This document shows positions 27,721 through 39,227 of a stretch of 64,000 nucleotides of DNA, one piece after another. This DNA is from Staphylococcus simulans. Lineage in GTDB: Bacteria > Bacillota > Bacilli > Staphylococcales > Staphylococcaceae. The stretch covers positions 1 through 64,000 of the forward strand of contig NZ_PPRU01000035.1 in the NCBI RefSeq assembly GCF_002902285.1, read 5' to 3'. The first letter of the stretch is position 1, and each line of letters starts with the position of its first letter. Made by a program: the position numbers and the translations under genes. Under the pieces are notes generated by a model that saw nothing but the letters and a program-made list of their open reading frames with translations, searched no databases and had not been told where the DNA came from.

Positions 27721-28368
27721 ATGCATAAATATACAATATTGGAACAGTTGCATAACAATTACCTGGTCGCAGTTGTTAGAGGCAAATCACAAGAAGATGC
27801 ACAAAATATGATTGATCAAATTATAGAGGGCGGAATCAAAAATATTGAAGTAACATTTACAACACCAGGTGCAGAACATGTGATTCAACATTTACAACAA
27901 CATGCTGATGACACAGTTGTGATTGGTGCTGGCACTGTACTCGATGCGCATACTGCGCGTATCGCAATCTTAAACGGCGCTAAATATATCGTCAGTCCAA
28001 ATTTTGATGGAGACATTGCACAGTTATGTAACTTGTATTCAATTCCGTATCTTCCTGGTTGCGGGTCGGTCACAGAAATTACAGATGCATTGAAATCAGG
28101 TGTAGATTTAGTCAAAGTCTTTCCAGGTGATGTGCTTGGTTCAGATTTTATCAATGCAGTTCACGGACCTATTCCAAATGTCGAAATGATGCCTTCAGGT
28201 GGTGTATCCATTGATAATATGGACGAATGGTATAAAAAAGGTGCATTTGCAATCGGTATTGGCGGCGGATTAACAAAAGGTGCGAAAGACGGCAGTGATA
28301 ACATCATTTATCAGAACACGAAGAAATTTGTAGAACGCTTCGAACGTATTCGAGGTGATAAGTCATGA
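27721..28368 (+). CDS. kdgA: 2-keto-3-deoxy-6-phosphogluconate aldolase
   Basis: A 215-residue class I aldolase splitting KDPG into pyruvate and glyceraldehyde 3-phosphate, the last step of glucuronate breakdown. The Schiff-base lysine is K132 in DLVKVFPG, and the partner acid E43 is in IEVTFTTPG. Length fits the bifunctional KDPG/KHG aldolase family. First gene of the seven-gene operon; overlaps kdgK by four bases. Confidence 0.92.
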   Translation: MHKYTILEQLHNNYLVAVVRGKSQEDAQNMIDQIIEGGIKNIEVTFTTPGAEHVIQHLQQHADDTVVIGAGTVLDAHTARIAILNGAKYIVSPNFDGDIAQLCNLYSIPYLPGCGSVTEITDALKSGVDLVKVFPGDVLGSDFINAVHGPIPNVEMMPSGGVSIDNMDEWYKKGAFAIGIGGGLTKGAKDGSDNIIYQNTKKFVERFERIRGDKS

Positions 28369-29372
28369 ATTTTATCACACTAGGTGAAATCATGATGCGT
28401 TTAACACCTCCAAACCATCAAACGATTACAGAAACCACATCGTTTGATGCGGTCTATGGCGGTGCAGAAACGAATGTAGCTGTCGGGTTAGCTGGATTCG
28501 GCGTATCAACACAAGTGATAACGGGATTACCTCAAAATGAGCTTGGGCAAGCTGTATTAAGAACTTTAAGAAAGTACGGTGTCGGGACAGATCATATCGT
28601 ACAAGCTGATGGCAGATTAGGTGTGTATTACTTAGAAAAAGGATTTGCTTATCGACCTTCTAAAGTAGTGTATGATCGTGCGAATTCAGTATTTTCACAG
28701 TTGGATACAACGTCAATTGATTTTGAAGCAGCTTTTAAAAATCAACAGTGGTTCCACTTTACAGGTATTACACCTGCATTGAATGAACAGTTGTTTAAGG
28801 TTACGTTACAAGCCGCAAAAGCCGCAAAATCACAAGGCTTATTTGTAAGTTGTGATTTAAACTTCCGCGCAGCATTATGGTCTTTTGAAACAGCACGTGA
28901 GGCGATGTCTGAGTTGTTACCTTATGTTGATTTAATCTTTGGTTATGAACCGTTGTCATTGCCTGATGAAGATGGCACAGATAAAAAAGACGGCTTAGAT
29001 AGATTAGCTTCAATTGAAACTTTAAAACCATTCTTAGCAGAAATACACGAACGCTATGACATTGAATACATTGCTTTTACACAAAGAAAAAATTTTACGA
29101 ACTCAAGAAACTGCTTACAAGGCTTTATCTCACATAGAAACCATTTAGAACAGACAGCACAATTTGATTCAGATATTTTAGACCGCGTCGGTACTGGTGA
29201 CGCATTCAGCACAGGGATTATTTATGGATTAATGGAAAATTGGGATTTGAGAACGACAGTTCAATTTGCGATTAACAATATGTTGTATAAGCACGCCATC
29301 CATGGTGATTATCATACAGCGGATGTTGAAACAATTTTCCAAATTACAGATTCAGCGGATATTAAACGCTAG
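28365..29372 (+). CDS. kdgK: 2-keto-3-deoxygluconate kinase (PfkB family)
   Basis: A 335-residue ribokinase-like enzyme phosphorylating KDG to KDPG. It has the N-terminal GGAETNVAVGLAGFG motif and the C-terminal catalytic DRVGTGDAFSTG. The gene starts inside the kdgA stop (ATGA), so the two are coupled. Placement between aldolase and transporter supports KDG as substrate over other sugars. Confidence 0.9.
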   Translation: MNFITLGEIMMRLTPPNHQTITETTSFDAVYGGAETNVAVGLAGFGVSTQVITGLPQNELGQAVLRTLRKYGVGTDHIVQADGRLGVYYLEKGFAYRPSKVVYDRANSVFSQLDTTSIDFEAAFKNQQWFHFTGITPALNEQLFKVTLQAAKAAKSQGLFVSCDLNFRAALWSFETAREAMSELLPYVDLIFGYEPLSLPDEDGTDKKDGLDRLASIETLKPFLAEIHERYDIEYIAFTQRKNFTNSRNCLQGFISHRNHLEQTAQFDSDILDRVGTGDAFSTGIIYGLMENWDLRTTVQFAINNMLYKHAIHGDYHTADVETIFQITDSADIKR

Positions 29373-29387
29373 AAAAGAGGTCATGCT

Positions 29388-30788
29388 ATGGAAACGATGA
29401 CAAAACGACAAGAGGAAAAAGTTGAAACATTTAAAGCGATAGAAAAGCCGAAATTGCCGCTCAAAGAGAAAATTGCTTATGGATTTGGTGACTTAGGTAA
29501 CGGAATGATGTTTGACTTAGGTCAAATTTACTTACTTAAATTTTACACAGATATTTTAGGGATTTCTGCAGCATACGCGGGATTAGTATTCTTAGTTTCA
29601 AAGATTTTTGATGCCTTTGTAGATACAGGTGTGGGATCATATGTAGATTCACGTAAAAATGTTGGGCCGCGAGGCAAATTCAGACCCTTTATTTTATTCG
29701 GTACAGTACCTTTAGCCATTATGACTGTAATGACCTTTATCACCCCGAATTTTGACTATACCGGAAAAGTGATATGGGCATTCGCCACTTACATGATATT
29801 CAGTATGGCCTATTCGATTGTAAACATTCCGTATGGTTCAGTTTCTGCATCTATGACAGTTAATGCAGAAGATCGTACACAACTTTCAGTATATAGAAAC
29901 ATGGGTTCACAACTTGCTGTAATTATTACTGGAATCGTTGTTTTACCTATGGTAAGCCAATTCCCTAATCAAGCCATTGGATTCCCAATTGTTGTGGGTG
30001 TACTTGCGGCAATCGGTGTGATTTTCCACATCATCTGTTACAAAGGTGTTAAAGAACGTTTTACAGTAGAACAACCTGATACAAAAGGACAAAGTAGAAT
30101 CGCATTTAAAAACTTATTGAAAAATGGACCATTCGCAGTCCTTGCTTTCTATACACTATTAACAATCACAGCCTTGTTTTTAAAACAAGCAGCACAACTG
30201 TATTATTTCCAATATGTACTGGGTGAAGTGAATTTAGTTGGAATAGTCAGCATATTGAACTTTGTTGCTTTGATTCCAGCACTCTATTTAACAACAATCT
30301 TAAGTAAGAAGTTTGGTAAAAAAACCACTGCCATTATCGGGGTTGTCGGCTTTATCGTATGTGAAGTTCTAAACTATGCCTTCTTCGGTCACAACGTGGT
30401 GACATTCTTAATCGTCGGTACATTGAGTATGTTCTTCTTAGTTATTCCAAATACAGTAACATGGGCATTTATCGCAGACGTTGTTGAGTATGGTCAGTGG
30501 AAATCAGGTGTGCGTACAGAAGGTATTATTTATTCAAGTTACAGCTTTACACGTAAAGTATCACAAGCATTAGCAGGCTTTATCCCAGGTGTAGCGTTAA
30601 CAATCATCGGTTATCAACCAAACGTTGCGCAATCAGCTGGCACATTACAAGGCTTAGCACTTCTATATTTCTTAGTACCTGCAGTGATCTGTTTAATTGC
30701 GGTACTTGTCTTCGGAATATTCTATAAATTAACAGATAAACGACATAAACAAATTGTACAAGAATTAGCGTTAAGAGAAGAAATTTAA
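29388..30788 (+). CDS. glucuronide:cation symporter (GPH family)
   Basis: A 466-residue, 12-helix transporter of the glycoside-pentoside-hexuronide family (UidB/MelB/XynB-like). The region YGFGDLGNGMMFDLG is the family N-terminal signature. No C-terminal EIIA domain is present, so it is not regulated by direct phosphorylation as LacS-type members are. With beta-glucuronidase seven genes downstream in the same operon, uptake of glucuronides or free hexuronate is expected. Confidence 0.87.
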   Translation: METMTKRQEEKVETFKAIEKPKLPLKEKIAYGFGDLGNGMMFDLGQIYLLKFYTDILGISAAYAGLVFLVSKIFDAFVDTGVGSYVDSRKNVGPRGKFRPFILFGTVPLAIMTVMTFITPNFDYTGKVIWAFATYMIFSMAYSIVNIPYGSVSASMTVNAEDRTQLSVYRNMGSQLAVIITGIVVLPMVSQFPNQAIGFPIVVGVLAAIGVIFHIICYKGVKERFTVEQPDTKGQSRIAFKNLLKNGPFAVLAFYTLLTITALFLKQAAQLYYFQYVLGEVNLVGIVSILNFVALIPALYLTTILSKKFGKKTTAIIGVVGFIVCEVLNYAFFGHNVVTFLIVGTLSMFFLVIPNTVTWAFIADVVEYGQWKSGVRTEGIIYSSYSFTRKVSQALAGFIPGVALTIIGYQPNVAQSAGTLQGLALLYFLVPAVICLIAVLVFGIFYKLTDKRHKQIVQELALREEI

Positions 30789-30803
30789 AAGGAGCGTTTA
30801 ACT

Positions 30804-32225
30804 ATGGCATTTATCAACGAAACTTTTATGTTAAATAATGATAAAGCAGTACAACTTTATAAAGATTACGCAAAAGATATGCCGATCTATGACTATCATT
30901 GTCATTTAGACCCTAAACAAATCAGTGAGGATCATCACTTTGATAACATTACAGATTTATGGTTGAGCGGCGATCATTATAAATGGAGAGTCATGCGTGC
31001 TCAAGGTATCGAAGAACGTTACATCACTGGAGATGCGGACAAAAAAGAAAAGTTTGTCAAATGGGCACAAGCACTTCAAAACGCAGTCGGCAACCCAGTG
31101 TATCACTGGTCACAATTAGAACTTGCGATGTACTTCGGTGTCTATGATTTATTAACTGAAGATAACGCAGAAGAAATTTATGAGCGTGTGAATCAATATC
31201 TGAAAGACAATCATGTGACAACGCAATCTTTAATTAAAGAATCAAAAGTTAATTTGATTTGTACGACAGATAATCCAACAGATGATTTACATTATCATGA
31301 TGAAATTAAAGCCCAATCTGATTTCAAAACAGCGGTTTTACCAGCATTTAGACCTGATGCAGCATTTAAAATCGGTTCACAAGATTTCTTAGATTTTGTT
31401 GAAAAACTAGCTGAGATTACTCAACCGATTCAAAGTGTTGAAAGCTTCATTGACAGTTTGAAACAACGTATCGATTACTTCCACAGCAAAGGCGGCAGAT
31501 TAGCTGACCATGGTTTGGAACGAATTGATTATGAAGATTTCACATCAGAAGAAATCACGGACATCTTCAGAAAAGCATTAAGCAAAGAAACGGTTTCTGA
31601 TTTTGAAAAAGCACAATTTATCACATTCGTCTTAAATGAGTTAAGCAAAGCATACGCTGACAAAGGATGGACAATGCAAATTCACTTCGGTGCGATCAGA
31701 AATAACAATACGAGAGCATTTGAAAAGCTAGGTCCAGACACAGGTTTTGATTCAATTAACGATCAAACGAACTTAGCGTATAACTTGAACCATTTACTAG
31801 ATATGATGGAACGTGAAGATCACTTACCAAAAACGATTCTTTACAACTTGAACCCAAATTATAACGACGTTGTAGGTTCAACAATTGCGAACTTCCAAAC
31901 AGAGCCAGGTATTGCGAGTAAAATCCAACACGGTGCTGGCTGGTGGTTCAACGATACAAAACGCGGCATGTTGAGACAAATGTCATCACTAGCTGATCAA
32001 GGTATGTTGATGCACTTTGTAGGTATGTTGACAGACTCAAGAAGCTTTATCTCATACGCACGACATGAATACTTCCGTCGTATTCTATGCACATATATCG
32101 GAGAGATGGTTGAAAATGGTGAAATTCCAGATGAACCCGCATTATTAGAAAAATTAATTAAAGGCATTTGTTACAACAATGCTTATCATTACTTTGGATT
32201 AATTAAGGAGGAGAATAATCAATGA
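30804..32225 (+). CDS. uxaC: glucuronate isomerase
   Basis: A 473-residue uronate isomerase of the amidohydrolase fold, converting D-glucuronate to D-fructuronate (also galacturonate to tagaturonate). The N-terminal metal motif [13 protein letters not shown] is present, and length is typical. Overlaps uxuA by four bases. Confidence 0.93.
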   Translation: MAFINETFMLNNDKAVQLYKDYAKDMPIYDYHCHLDPKQISEDHHFDNITDLWLSGDHYKWRVMRAQGIEERYITGDADKKEKFVKWAQALQNAVGNPVYHWSQLELAMYFGVYDLLTEDNAEEIYERVNQYLKDNHVTTQSLIKESKVNLICTTDNPTDDLHYHDEIKAQSDFKTAVLPAFRPDAAFKIGSQDFLDFVEKLAEITQPIQSVESFIDSLKQRIDYFHSKGGRLADHGLERIDYEDFTSEEITDIFRKALSKETVSDFEKAQFITFVLNELSKAYADKGWTMQIHFGAIRNNNTRAFEKLGPDTGFDSINDQTNLAYNLNHLLDMMEREDHLPKTILYNLNPNYNDVVGSTIANFQTEPGIASKIQHGAGWWFNDTKRGMLRQMSSLADQGMLMHFVGMLTDSRSFISYARHEYFRRILCTYIGEMVENGEIPDEPALLEKLIKGICYNNAYHYFGLIKEENNQ

Positions 32226-33268
32226 AGATGACATTTCGTTGGTATGGTAAAGAAGATCCAATTAGTTTAGAGTACATTCGTCAAATTCCTGGTATGGAAG
32301 GAATTGTCAGCGCAATTTATGATGTACCTGTTGGTGAAGTTTGGCCATTAGATAAAATCGAAGCACTAAAGAAAGAGATAGAAGATGCTGGTTTAGAGTT
32401 ATCTGTGATTGAAAGTGTACCAGTACATGAAGATATTAAGTTAGGACGTCCTACACGTGACAAGTATATTGAAAACTACCAACAAACATTACGTAATTTA
32501 AGAAAAGCAGGAATTAAAGTTGTGTGCTATAATTTTATGCCAGTGTTTGATTGGACGCGTTCAGACTTAGAATATCGTTTAGACGATGGTTCAACTGCTT
32601 TAATCTATAACGAAGACCATATCAAAAAGATGGATCCATTAAGCGGGGAACTTGCATTACCTGGTTGGGATTCAAGTTATACGAAAGATGATTTAGCAGA
32701 TTTATTTAAAGCTTATGAATCTGTTGATGAAGAAAAGCTATGGGAAAACTTGTCTTACTTTATTAATAAAATTATCCCTGTAGCTGAAGAGGAAGATATT
32801 TTAATGGCGATTCATCCGGATGATCCACCATGGAATATTTTCGGCTTACCACGAATCATCACAAATAAAGAAAACTTAGAACGCTTCATTAATCTATATG
32901 ATTCAAAATCAAACGGTTTAACAATGTGTTCAGGTTCATTAGGCTGTGATAAAAACAATGATTTCCCTGAAATGTTACGTTACTTTGGTAAAAAAGACCG
33001 CGTACACTTCGTGCATGCGCGTAATATCAAACATACAGGTACACACTCATTTGAAGAATCTGCACACCCATCAGAAAAAGGTTCATTAGATATGTATGAA
33101 ATTGTTAAAGCCATGCATGATTTCGGTTATGAAGGGCCGGTACGTCCAGACCATGGTCGTATGATCTGGGGCGAAACAGGTAAACCAGGTTACGGTTTAT
33201 ATGACAGAGCACTAGGTGCGACATATTTAATCGGACTTTATGAAGCAGTAAGCAAAGGTAAGGAGTGA
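32222..33268 (+). CDS. uxuA: mannonate dehydratase
   Basis: A 348-residue TIM-barrel dehydratase forming 2-keto-3-deoxygluconate from D-mannonate. N-terminal [12 protein letters not shown] and metal-site segments [15 protein letters not shown] and HARN match UxuA. Start overlaps the uxaC stop; the oxidoreductase gene follows four bases later. Confidence 0.93.
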   Translation: MKMTFRWYGKEDPISLEYIRQIPGMEGIVSAIYDVPVGEVWPLDKIEALKKEIEDAGLELSVIESVPVHEDIKLGRPTRDKYIENYQQTLRNLRKAGIKVVCYNFMPVFDWTRSDLEYRLDDGSTALIYNEDHIKKMDPLSGELALPGWDSSYTKDDLADLFKAYESVDEEKLWENLSYFINKIIPVAEEEDILMAIHPDDPPWNIFGLPRIITNKENLERFINLYDSKSNGLTMCSGSLGCDKNNDFPEMLRYFGKKDRVHFVHARNIKHTGTHSFEESAHPSEKGSLDMYEIVKAMHDFGYEGPVRPDHGRMIWGETGKPGYGLYDRALGATYLIGLYEAVSKGKE

Positions 33269-33272
33269 GCAT

Positions 33273-34115
33273 ATGATTCCATACGAAATTGATTTAAACA
33301 ATAAAACAGTAGTAGTGACTGGTGGTAATGGTGTCATCGGTTCAGCGATGTCGAAATCATTAGCTCAAGTCGGTGCTAATATTGCGATTATTGGGTTGAA
33401 TGATGAGACAGGTGCACAAGTTGTACGTGAGATTGAAGAAGCGGGCGGTAAAGCACTTTTCATTTCAGCAAGCGTTACAGATAAAGCACAGATGGAACAA
33501 GCAAAAACAAAAATCCATGAAGCATTTGGCAAAGTGGATGTGTTAATTAACGGTGCAGGCGGTAACCATCCTAAAGGTACGACGGATGATGAACATTTTG
33601 ATAAAGATAATAAAGATCAAATGCAGACATTCTTTGAATTGGATGAAGCAAGTGTTGGTTTTGTGTTCGACTTGAACTTCTTAGGTACGTTCATTCCATC
33701 ACAAGTCTTTGCGCAAGACATGATTGATAACAAAGAAGCAACAATCATCAACATTTCATCAATGAACGCATTTACACCATTAACTAAGATTCCAGCATAC
33801 AGTGGAGCAAAAGCAGCTGTCAGCAACTTCACGCAATGGTTAAGTGTTTACCTTGCTGATACAGGCGTACGTGTTAATGCGATTGCGCCAGGGTTCTTAG
33901 TGACATCTCAAAATGAAAAGTTATTAATTAAAGAAGATGGCAGTTATTCAGCACGTGCAGAAAAAATCTTGAATGCGACACCTTTACATCGTTTTGGTAA
34001 ACCAGAAGAATTAATCGGTGCATTATTCTTCTTAGTCGATTACCGTTCATCAAGCTTTGTGGACGGCGTAGTATTACCAGTTGATGGCGGGTTCAATGCA
34101 TATTCAGGCGTATAA
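33273..34115 (+). CDS. uxuB: fructuronate/mannonate oxidoreductase (classical SDR)
   Basis: A 280-residue short-chain dehydrogenase with the cofactor motif [11 protein letters not shown] and catalytic S...YSGAK (Tyr/Lys in [13 protein letters not shown]). In Gram-positive uronate operons an SDR replaces the long-chain UxuB of E. coli and reduces fructuronate to mannonate. Position between uxuA and uidA supports that role. Confidence 0.87.
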   Translation: MIPYEIDLNNKTVVVTGGNGVIGSAMSKSLAQVGANIAIIGLNDETGAQVVREIEEAGGKALFISASVTDKAQMEQAKTKIHEAFGKVDVLINGAGGNHPKGTTDDEHFDKDNKDQMQTFFELDEASVGFVFDLNFLGTFIPSQVFAQDMIDNKEATIINISSMNAFTPLTKIPAYSGAKAAVSNFTQWLSVYLADTGVRVNAIAPGFLVTSQNEKLLIKEDGSYSARAEKILNATPLHRFGKPEELIGALFFLVDYRSSSFVDGVVLPVDGGFNAYSGV

Positions 34116-34135
34116 TAAATGAAGGAGAGAATGAT

Positions 34136-35935
34136 ATGTTATATCCAATTACAACAGAAACAAGAAATATTATTGATTTAAATGGCACTTGGAAATTCCG
34201 ATTAGAACATGCGAATGAAAAGTTAGATGCGACACAACCATTAGATACTGATTTAGTGATGAGTGTCCCAGGTTCATATAACGAGCAAGGTGCGATTAGT
34301 GAGATTCGTAACCATGTGGGTACTGTCTTTTACGAAAGAGACTTTATCGTACCAAAAGCATTACGTGACGAGCGTTTAGTTTTACGTTTCGGATCAGCTA
34401 CACATGAAGCGGTTGTATATATTGATGGTGAAGAAGTTGTATCTCATAAAGGTGGTTTCTTACCATTTGAAGTAGATATTACAGATAAAGTTGGCGCAGG
34501 CAGCCACCGTTTAACTGTGTCAGTAAACAACATTTTAGATCACTCAACACTACCTGTAGGTAACTATGAAGAGTTTACAGATGAAGATGGCAACTTAATC
34601 AGAAAGAACACACCAAACTTCGACTTCTTTAACTATTCTGGCTTACACCGTCCGGTTAAAATCTACACAACACCACATAAATATGTAGAAGATATTACAG
34701 TGGTACCTAAGGTTGAAGGTGACAATGCGACAGTTCGTTATGAAACTGAGGTTGTCGGTGATGTGGAAGAGATACGTGTTGAATTATTAGATGAAGAAGG
34801 TACAATCGTAGGTTCAGCAACAGGTGCACAAGGTGACATCAAAGTAGAAAACCCACGTCTATGGGAACCGTTAAACGCATATTTATATAACTTAAAAGTA
34901 ACGTTATTTGACAATGGTGAAGTAGTTGATACGTATACAGAACGTGTAGGTATCCGCTCTGTTGAAGTGAAAGATGGTCAATTCTTAATCAACAACAAAC
35001 CATTCTACTTCAAAGGATTCGGTAAACACGAAGATACACCTATCAATGGTAGAGGCTATAATGAAAACGCAAATGTTATGGACTTGAACTTAATGAAGTG
35101 GATCAATGCGAACTCATTCAGAACAGCGCACTATCCTTATTCAGAAGAAATGATGCGTCTTGCGGATGAACAAGGTATTGTAGTAATTGATGAAACTACT
35201 GCAGTAGGGGTTCACTTGAACTTCTTAGTACATTTAGGTAAATCAAATAATCCTATTGATACATGGAAAGACATTAAAACAAAAGAAGCGCATGAACAAG
35301 TGATTCGTGAATTAATCGCACGTGATAAAAACCATGCATGTGTTGTAATGTGGTCTATCGCTAACGAACCAGAATCAGATGCTAAAGGTGCGAAAGAATA
35401 CTTCGAACCGCTTGTACAACTGGCAAGAGACCTAGACCCACAAGATCGTCCAATGACAATCGTAACAATCATGTTCTCACAACCTGATAACTGTCAAGTT
35501 CAAGATTTAGTCGATGTACTTTGCTTGAACAGATATTATGGTTGGTATGTAGACCAAGGCGATTTAAGAGCAGCGAAAGCATCATTGAAGAAAGAAATGG
35601 ATGGCTGGTCTAAAGTACAACCGAATAAGCCAATTATGTTTACAGAATACGGTGCAGATACTGTAGCTGGATTACACGCAATCGATGACATTATGTTCAC
35701 AGAAGAATACCAAGTGAAATATTACGAAGCTAACCATGAAATCGTAGACCAATATCCACAGTTTATCGGGGAACAAACTTGGAACTTCGCTGACTTCGAA
35801 ACAAGTACAGGCCATATTCGTGTCCAAGGTAACCGTAAAGGTATCTTCACAAGAGATCGTAAACCAAAATCTGTAGCGTTCTACTTCAAAGAGCGTTGGG
35901 CAAATATTCCAGATTTCTACTATAAAACAAAGTAA
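34136..35935 (+). CDS. uidA: beta-glucuronidase (GH2)
   Basis: A 599-residue glycoside hydrolase family 2 enzyme. The sugar-binding domain (about 15-180), immunoglobulin-like domain (about 180-275) and TIM barrel (about 275-599) are in the usual order. The acid/base is E411 in SIANEPES and the nucleophile E504 in FTEYGAD; the later [13 protein letters not shown] segment carries the N-K pair that recognises the glucuronate carboxylate in GUS enzymes. There is no signal peptide, so glucuronides must be imported first. Last gene of the hexuronide operon. Confidence 0.95.
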   Translation: MLYPITTETRNIIDLNGTWKFRLEHANEKLDATQPLDTDLVMSVPGSYNEQGAISEIRNHVGTVFYERDFIVPKALRDERLVLRFGSATHEAVVYIDGEEVVSHKGGFLPFEVDITDKVGAGSHRLTVSVNNILDHSTLPVGNYEEFTDEDGNLIRKNTPNFDFFNYSGLHRPVKIYTTPHKYVEDITVVPKVEGDNATVRYETEVVGDVEEIRVELLDEEGTIVGSATGAQGDIKVENPRLWEPLNAYLYNLKVTLFDNGEVVDTYTERVGIRSVEVKDGQFLINNKPFYFKGFGKHEDTPINGRGYNENANVMDLNLMKWINANSFRTAHYPYSEEMMRLADEQGIVVIDETTAVGVHLNFLVHLGKSNNPIDTWKDIKTKEAHEQVIRELIARDKNHACVVMWSIANEPESDAKGAKEYFEPLVQLARDLDPQDRPMTIVTIMFSQPDNCQVQDLVDVLCLNRYYGWYVDQGDLRAAKASLKKEMDGWSKVQPNKPIMFTEYGADTVAGLHAIDDIMFTEEYQVKYYEANHEIVDQYPQFIGEQTWNFADFETSTGHIRVQGNRKGIFTRDRKPKSVAFYFKERWANIPDFYYKTK

Positions 35936-36030
35936 GCCAATGATTGAAACTCACTGAACATTAAAATATTAAATAATAATTACTCCCAAAATCCAATATG
36001 TAAGTATATAAACAAAGCCTACTATATAAA

Positions 36031-36065
36031 AACAGCGCAGCCTCCCAGGGTTGCGCTGTTTGTTT
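36031..36065. terminator. terminator of the hexuronide operon
   Basis: AACAGCGCA (36031-36039) pairs with TGCGCTGTT (36052-36060), extended by GCC/GGT, followed by TGTTT. A-runs upstream make it usable by the convergent PepSY gene too. Confidence 0.88.
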
Positions 36066-36072
36066 CTGTTGA

Positions 36073-37419
36073 TTAATTCAATTGTTTATTTCGCTTATCT
36101 TTGAAGTATAAGAGTGTTTCTATAATAAAAACGATAATGAGTGAGAAGCCGAATAAAGGCATTAAAACTCCTAAGATAATCAAAGTGATTATAAGTGAAA
36201 TAGACATCGGCTTTTTCACACGTCTTGGTAGCATTTCAGCTTGTTTCATGTGTTTTAAGCGTCTAAACCAAGACATGAAACCAAAGATGATTCCGCCTAA
36301 AAAGGCGATACATACGAGTAAGTTAATGATTTTGTTAGCCATACCGAAGAGGTGGCCTTCGTGAAGCGGAATACCCCAAGTTAACCATTTCGCTAGGATA
36401 CCGTAATCTTGATAATCCACTTTGCCTAATTGTTTACCAGTATATTGATCCATATAACGTGTGGTTTCTTTTTCAGGTGCGACATCAAAGCCGGTTACAC
36501 CACTATTGCTGGCTTTAGATAGCGTAAAGGAACCATCAGGACTGGTTGGATAAACAATCGCAAAAGGACGTGTTAAACCTTGCTTTTCAGCGTTGTGAAT
36601 CACTTTATCCAAAGATAATTGACCGGGAATGTTTGTCATCGGCATCGCCATACCACCGTGATGCCCGCCACCTTCTGATTGTGGTGCTGCTTTTTGTCTT
36701 AAAGCCCATGGAATTTCATTGGCTTCTGATTTAGGTGGATTTGCGACGAGTTGAGTTTGTCCTAATTGTGGGTACGCAGTAGAAATCTGATTGATTTTAG
36801 CACCCATGAAGCCAGACCAAGGTAAGCCTGTAAAGACTAAGATTAACATCGGAATAGCGATTATTAATCCGACAATCGCATGCCATTTTTGGAATTTGAG
36901 TACTTTGTTGTTAGATTTTAATAACTTTTTACGTACTAACATATAAATACCAGATAATATCATAAAAACAGTCCAACATGCGGTTAATTCAACTAAGTAG
37001 TTAATCGCAGTATTTTCGGTCGAAAGGGAACTATGTATACTTCTGACCATATTGGAATAGGTGTATTTCGCATTTTGTTGATCGACAATTTGGTTATGAT
37101 TGTCTAGAAAAATATAGTAAGAATTACCTTCCATATCACCAATTGTGATGCGGTTATTGTAAGGTGACTCCATCACACTGACTTTATTGATAGTGTAACC
37201 AGGATGTTCTTTTTCGATTTGTTTAATCGCATCGGTCATAGATTGTTGTTTTGTATGTTCGCTTTGACCATAGAATTCGTGCTTATACAATTGATTTTCA
37301 ACTTCAGGGAAGAAAAGATAAGCAATACCTGACAAAGTCAAAGTAATTAATAAAGGCGTAATAAAGACCGCAGCGTAAAAGTGTAATCGCTGCATAGGAT
37401 TAAATGTGTTGGGTTTCAT
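36073..37419 (-). CDS. PepSY-associated membrane protein with His/Met-rich loop
   Basis: A 448-residue membrane protein of the PepSY-TM (PiuB-like) family with about four main transmembrane segments (about 15-38, 140-163, 181-204, 365-390) plus two near the C-terminus. Two PepSY-like extracytoplasmic repeats are seen. The second outer loop contains GGGHHGGMAMPM (about 250-261), suggesting copper, heme or iron binding. Relatives are often iron-regulated reductase or uptake components. I found no clear Fur box upstream. It is divergent from an MFS gene. Confidence 0.8.
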   Translation of the reverse strand: MKPNTFNPMQRLHFYAAVFITPLLITLTLSGIAYLFFPEVENQLYKHEFYGQSEHTKQQSMTDAIKQIEKEHPGYTINKVSVMESPYNNRITIGDMEGNSYYIFLDNHNQIVDQQNAKYTYSNMVRSIHSSLSTENTAINYLVELTACWTVFMILSGIYMLVRKKLLKSNNKVLKFQKWHAIVGLIIAIPMLILVFTGLPWSGFMGAKINQISTAYPQLGQTQLVANPPKSEANEIPWALRQKAAPQSEGGGHHGGMAMPMTNIPGQLSLDKVIHNAEKQGLTRPFAIVYPTSPDGSFTLSKASNSGVTGFDVAPEKETTRYMDQYTGKQLGKVDYQDYGILAKWLTWGIPLHEGHLFGMANKIINLLVCIAFLGGIIFGFMSWFRRLKHMKQAEMLPRRVKKPMSISLIITLIILGVLMPLFGFSLIIVFIIETLLYFKDKRNKQLN

Positions 37420-37726
37420 AATTTACCTATTTATCTATATAAAATATAATGATTTCGCTTTATATAAAAGCTACATTATATTATTACAGATTTTTAAATA
37501 GATGAAAGGACAAATGTTTGTCATATTTTGAAAATTGTATGACGGAAGTGTGAAAATTATTGGTTTTTAATAAAAAGAATGAGAATTAAGTAGCATTGTT
37601 ATTCATAAAAATTAAAATTGTTTAAAGTAGTCAAAAGGTCGTGTGAAAATTGGAATTTTTGCCAATGTTCGCCTTTTTTATGTTCGGTAAGCTTAAATTG
37701 AAAGTAATTTTAAAGGAGCGATCATT
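37420..37726. other. divergent promoter region, 307 bp
   Basis: AT-rich with no ORF. A direct repeat TGTTCG occurs at 37666-37671 and 37681-37686 just before the MFS gene. Neither a Fur nor a cre consensus was found. The ribosome site AAAGGAG precedes the MFS start. Confidence 0.35.
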
Positions 37727-38947
37727 ATGAATAACAACAAAGCAAATCAAGTTAGTAATCGATATTGGATAAAACTTGTTGCAGTCTTTACATTAGGTTG
37801 GTTAGTTATTTATGCAGCACGCACAATATTAAATCCGATTATGGGTAATATTAAAGCTGAATTTACCTTAGATAATGCTCAATTAGGATTAATAATGAGT
37901 TTGTTCTTTATTGGTTATACCGTTACACAAATTCCTTCAGGTATCATGGGGGATAAAATAGGTCGAAAGAAAATATTAGTACCTAGTTTTTTAGTTTTTG
38001 GTATCTTTATGGTTATTACAGGTTTGATGCCTAGCTATTTCTTATTTGTTATCGCATGGGTGATTGTAGGTTTAGCACAAGGTATGTTCTATGGTCCACA
38101 ATATGCACTTTCGTCAGAAGCTATACCAGAAAAAAATATCACTTTAGGCAGTGCTTTAATTATTAGTGGTATGGCTTTTGGAACATCAATCGGTTATTTT
38201 ATCTCGAGTATTTCAGTTTCTGAGATGGGAATGAGCTGGAGAATACCATTTTATATTATGGCAGTACCGATACTTATCATCGCGTTTTTAATGTATCGTA
38301 TTATTAAAGAACGCCCACGTAAACAAGTGCAGCAAGACGAAAATATAGCGCCATTTAAAATGTCTAGTTTATTTAAAAATCGAAATCTAATTCTAGCTTA
38401 TATTATTATCTTCTGTTCCATTTATGGATTCTTTATGATTATTACTTGGTTACCGTATTACTTAGAATCAGAAAGAGGTATCAATGGTGCACAGGTAGCT
38501 TTTGTTGCATCACTCGTACCTTGGGCAGCTATTCCAGGCTCTTTATTCTTTAGTTGGTTATCAGATAAGTTAGGAAGAAGAAAACCAGTATTAATGATTA
38601 TGTTACCGTTAGCGTTTATTTTTACAGCATCTATCGTATTTTTCGATAACTTAGTCATTCTATATATTGCATTAATCGGCTATGGAATTGTTGGTAAAAT
38701 CAGTACAAACCCAGTTTTAATTGCTGTTGTTGCGGATAATGCGCCTAAAAGTGCATTAGGTACATCATTCAGTGTTTATAACTTCATCGGAATGACCGCT
38801 TCAATCTTAGCCCCATACATTACAGGCTTCTTAACCGATCTTACAGGTTCAATGGCCATTGGGTTCTATTTAGCAGCGCTATTACTTGTGGTTGGTTTAG
38901 TAGCAGCATTGATGCTAAAAGAAAAAGGAAAAGTACAAGCACATTAA
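37727..38947 (+). CDS. MFS transporter (anion:cation symporter-like)
   Basis: A 406-residue, 12-helix major-facilitator protein. Two copies of the inter-helix motif are visible: GIMGDKIGRKK between helices 2 and 3 and WLSDKLGRRKP in the second half. Similarity of layout points to the ACS or organic-acid-type subfamily (hexuronate, galactonate, phthalate). It is not operonic with any catabolic gene; its substrate is unknown. Confidence 0.8.
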   Translation: MNNNKANQVSNRYWIKLVAVFTLGWLVIYAARTILNPIMGNIKAEFTLDNAQLGLIMSLFFIGYTVTQIPSGIMGDKIGRKKILVPSFLVFGIFMVITGLMPSYFLFVIAWVIVGLAQGMFYGPQYALSSEAIPEKNITLGSALIISGMAFGTSIGYFISSISVSEMGMSWRIPFYIMAVPILIIAFLMYRIIKERPRKQVQQDENIAPFKMSSLFKNRNLILAYIIIFCSIYGFFMIITWLPYYLESERGINGAQVAFVASLVPWAAIPGSLFFSWLSDKLGRRKPVLMIMLPLAFIFTASIVFFDNLVILYIALIGYGIVGKISTNPVLIAVVADNAPKSALGTSFSVYNFIGMTASILAPYITGFLTDLTGSMAIGFYLAALLLVVGLVAALMLKEKGKVQAH

Positions 38948-39002
38948 TAATATAGTAATTATGAATAAAACGATAAATAGAAGTTTATAAACATATTTAA
39001 AA

Positions 39003-39033
39003 ATCCCCTCGCTATTCGTAGTAGTGAGGGGAT
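39003..39033. terminator. hairpin downstream of the MFS gene
   Basis: ATCCCCTC (39003-39010) pairs with GAGGGGAT (39026-39033). The U-run lies on the minus side (TTTTTAAAT), so it is a weak terminator for the plus-strand gene. A 12-bp palindrome TTTGTTAACAAA follows at 39055-39066. Confidence 0.5.
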
Positions 39034-39227
39034 AAGTGCATCCATGTCAGTTTCTTTGTTAACAAATTTTAGCATTGTTCGATGAGACAGTGAAAAAAAT
39101 GAGCCACCTCTATTTCATTTACGAACATTCCGCAAAGTTTGTTTAGTTACTGTAAATAGGGTTTTTAAAGAAGGAAAGTTTGGTTACGTTAAAGATGAGT
39201 AAACTAGATAAACTTAGGAGGCCTATA

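Noticed and set aside
37440-37500. Fur box before the PepSY gene
   Set aside because: Only AT-rich sequence without the paired GATAAT/ATTATC pattern.
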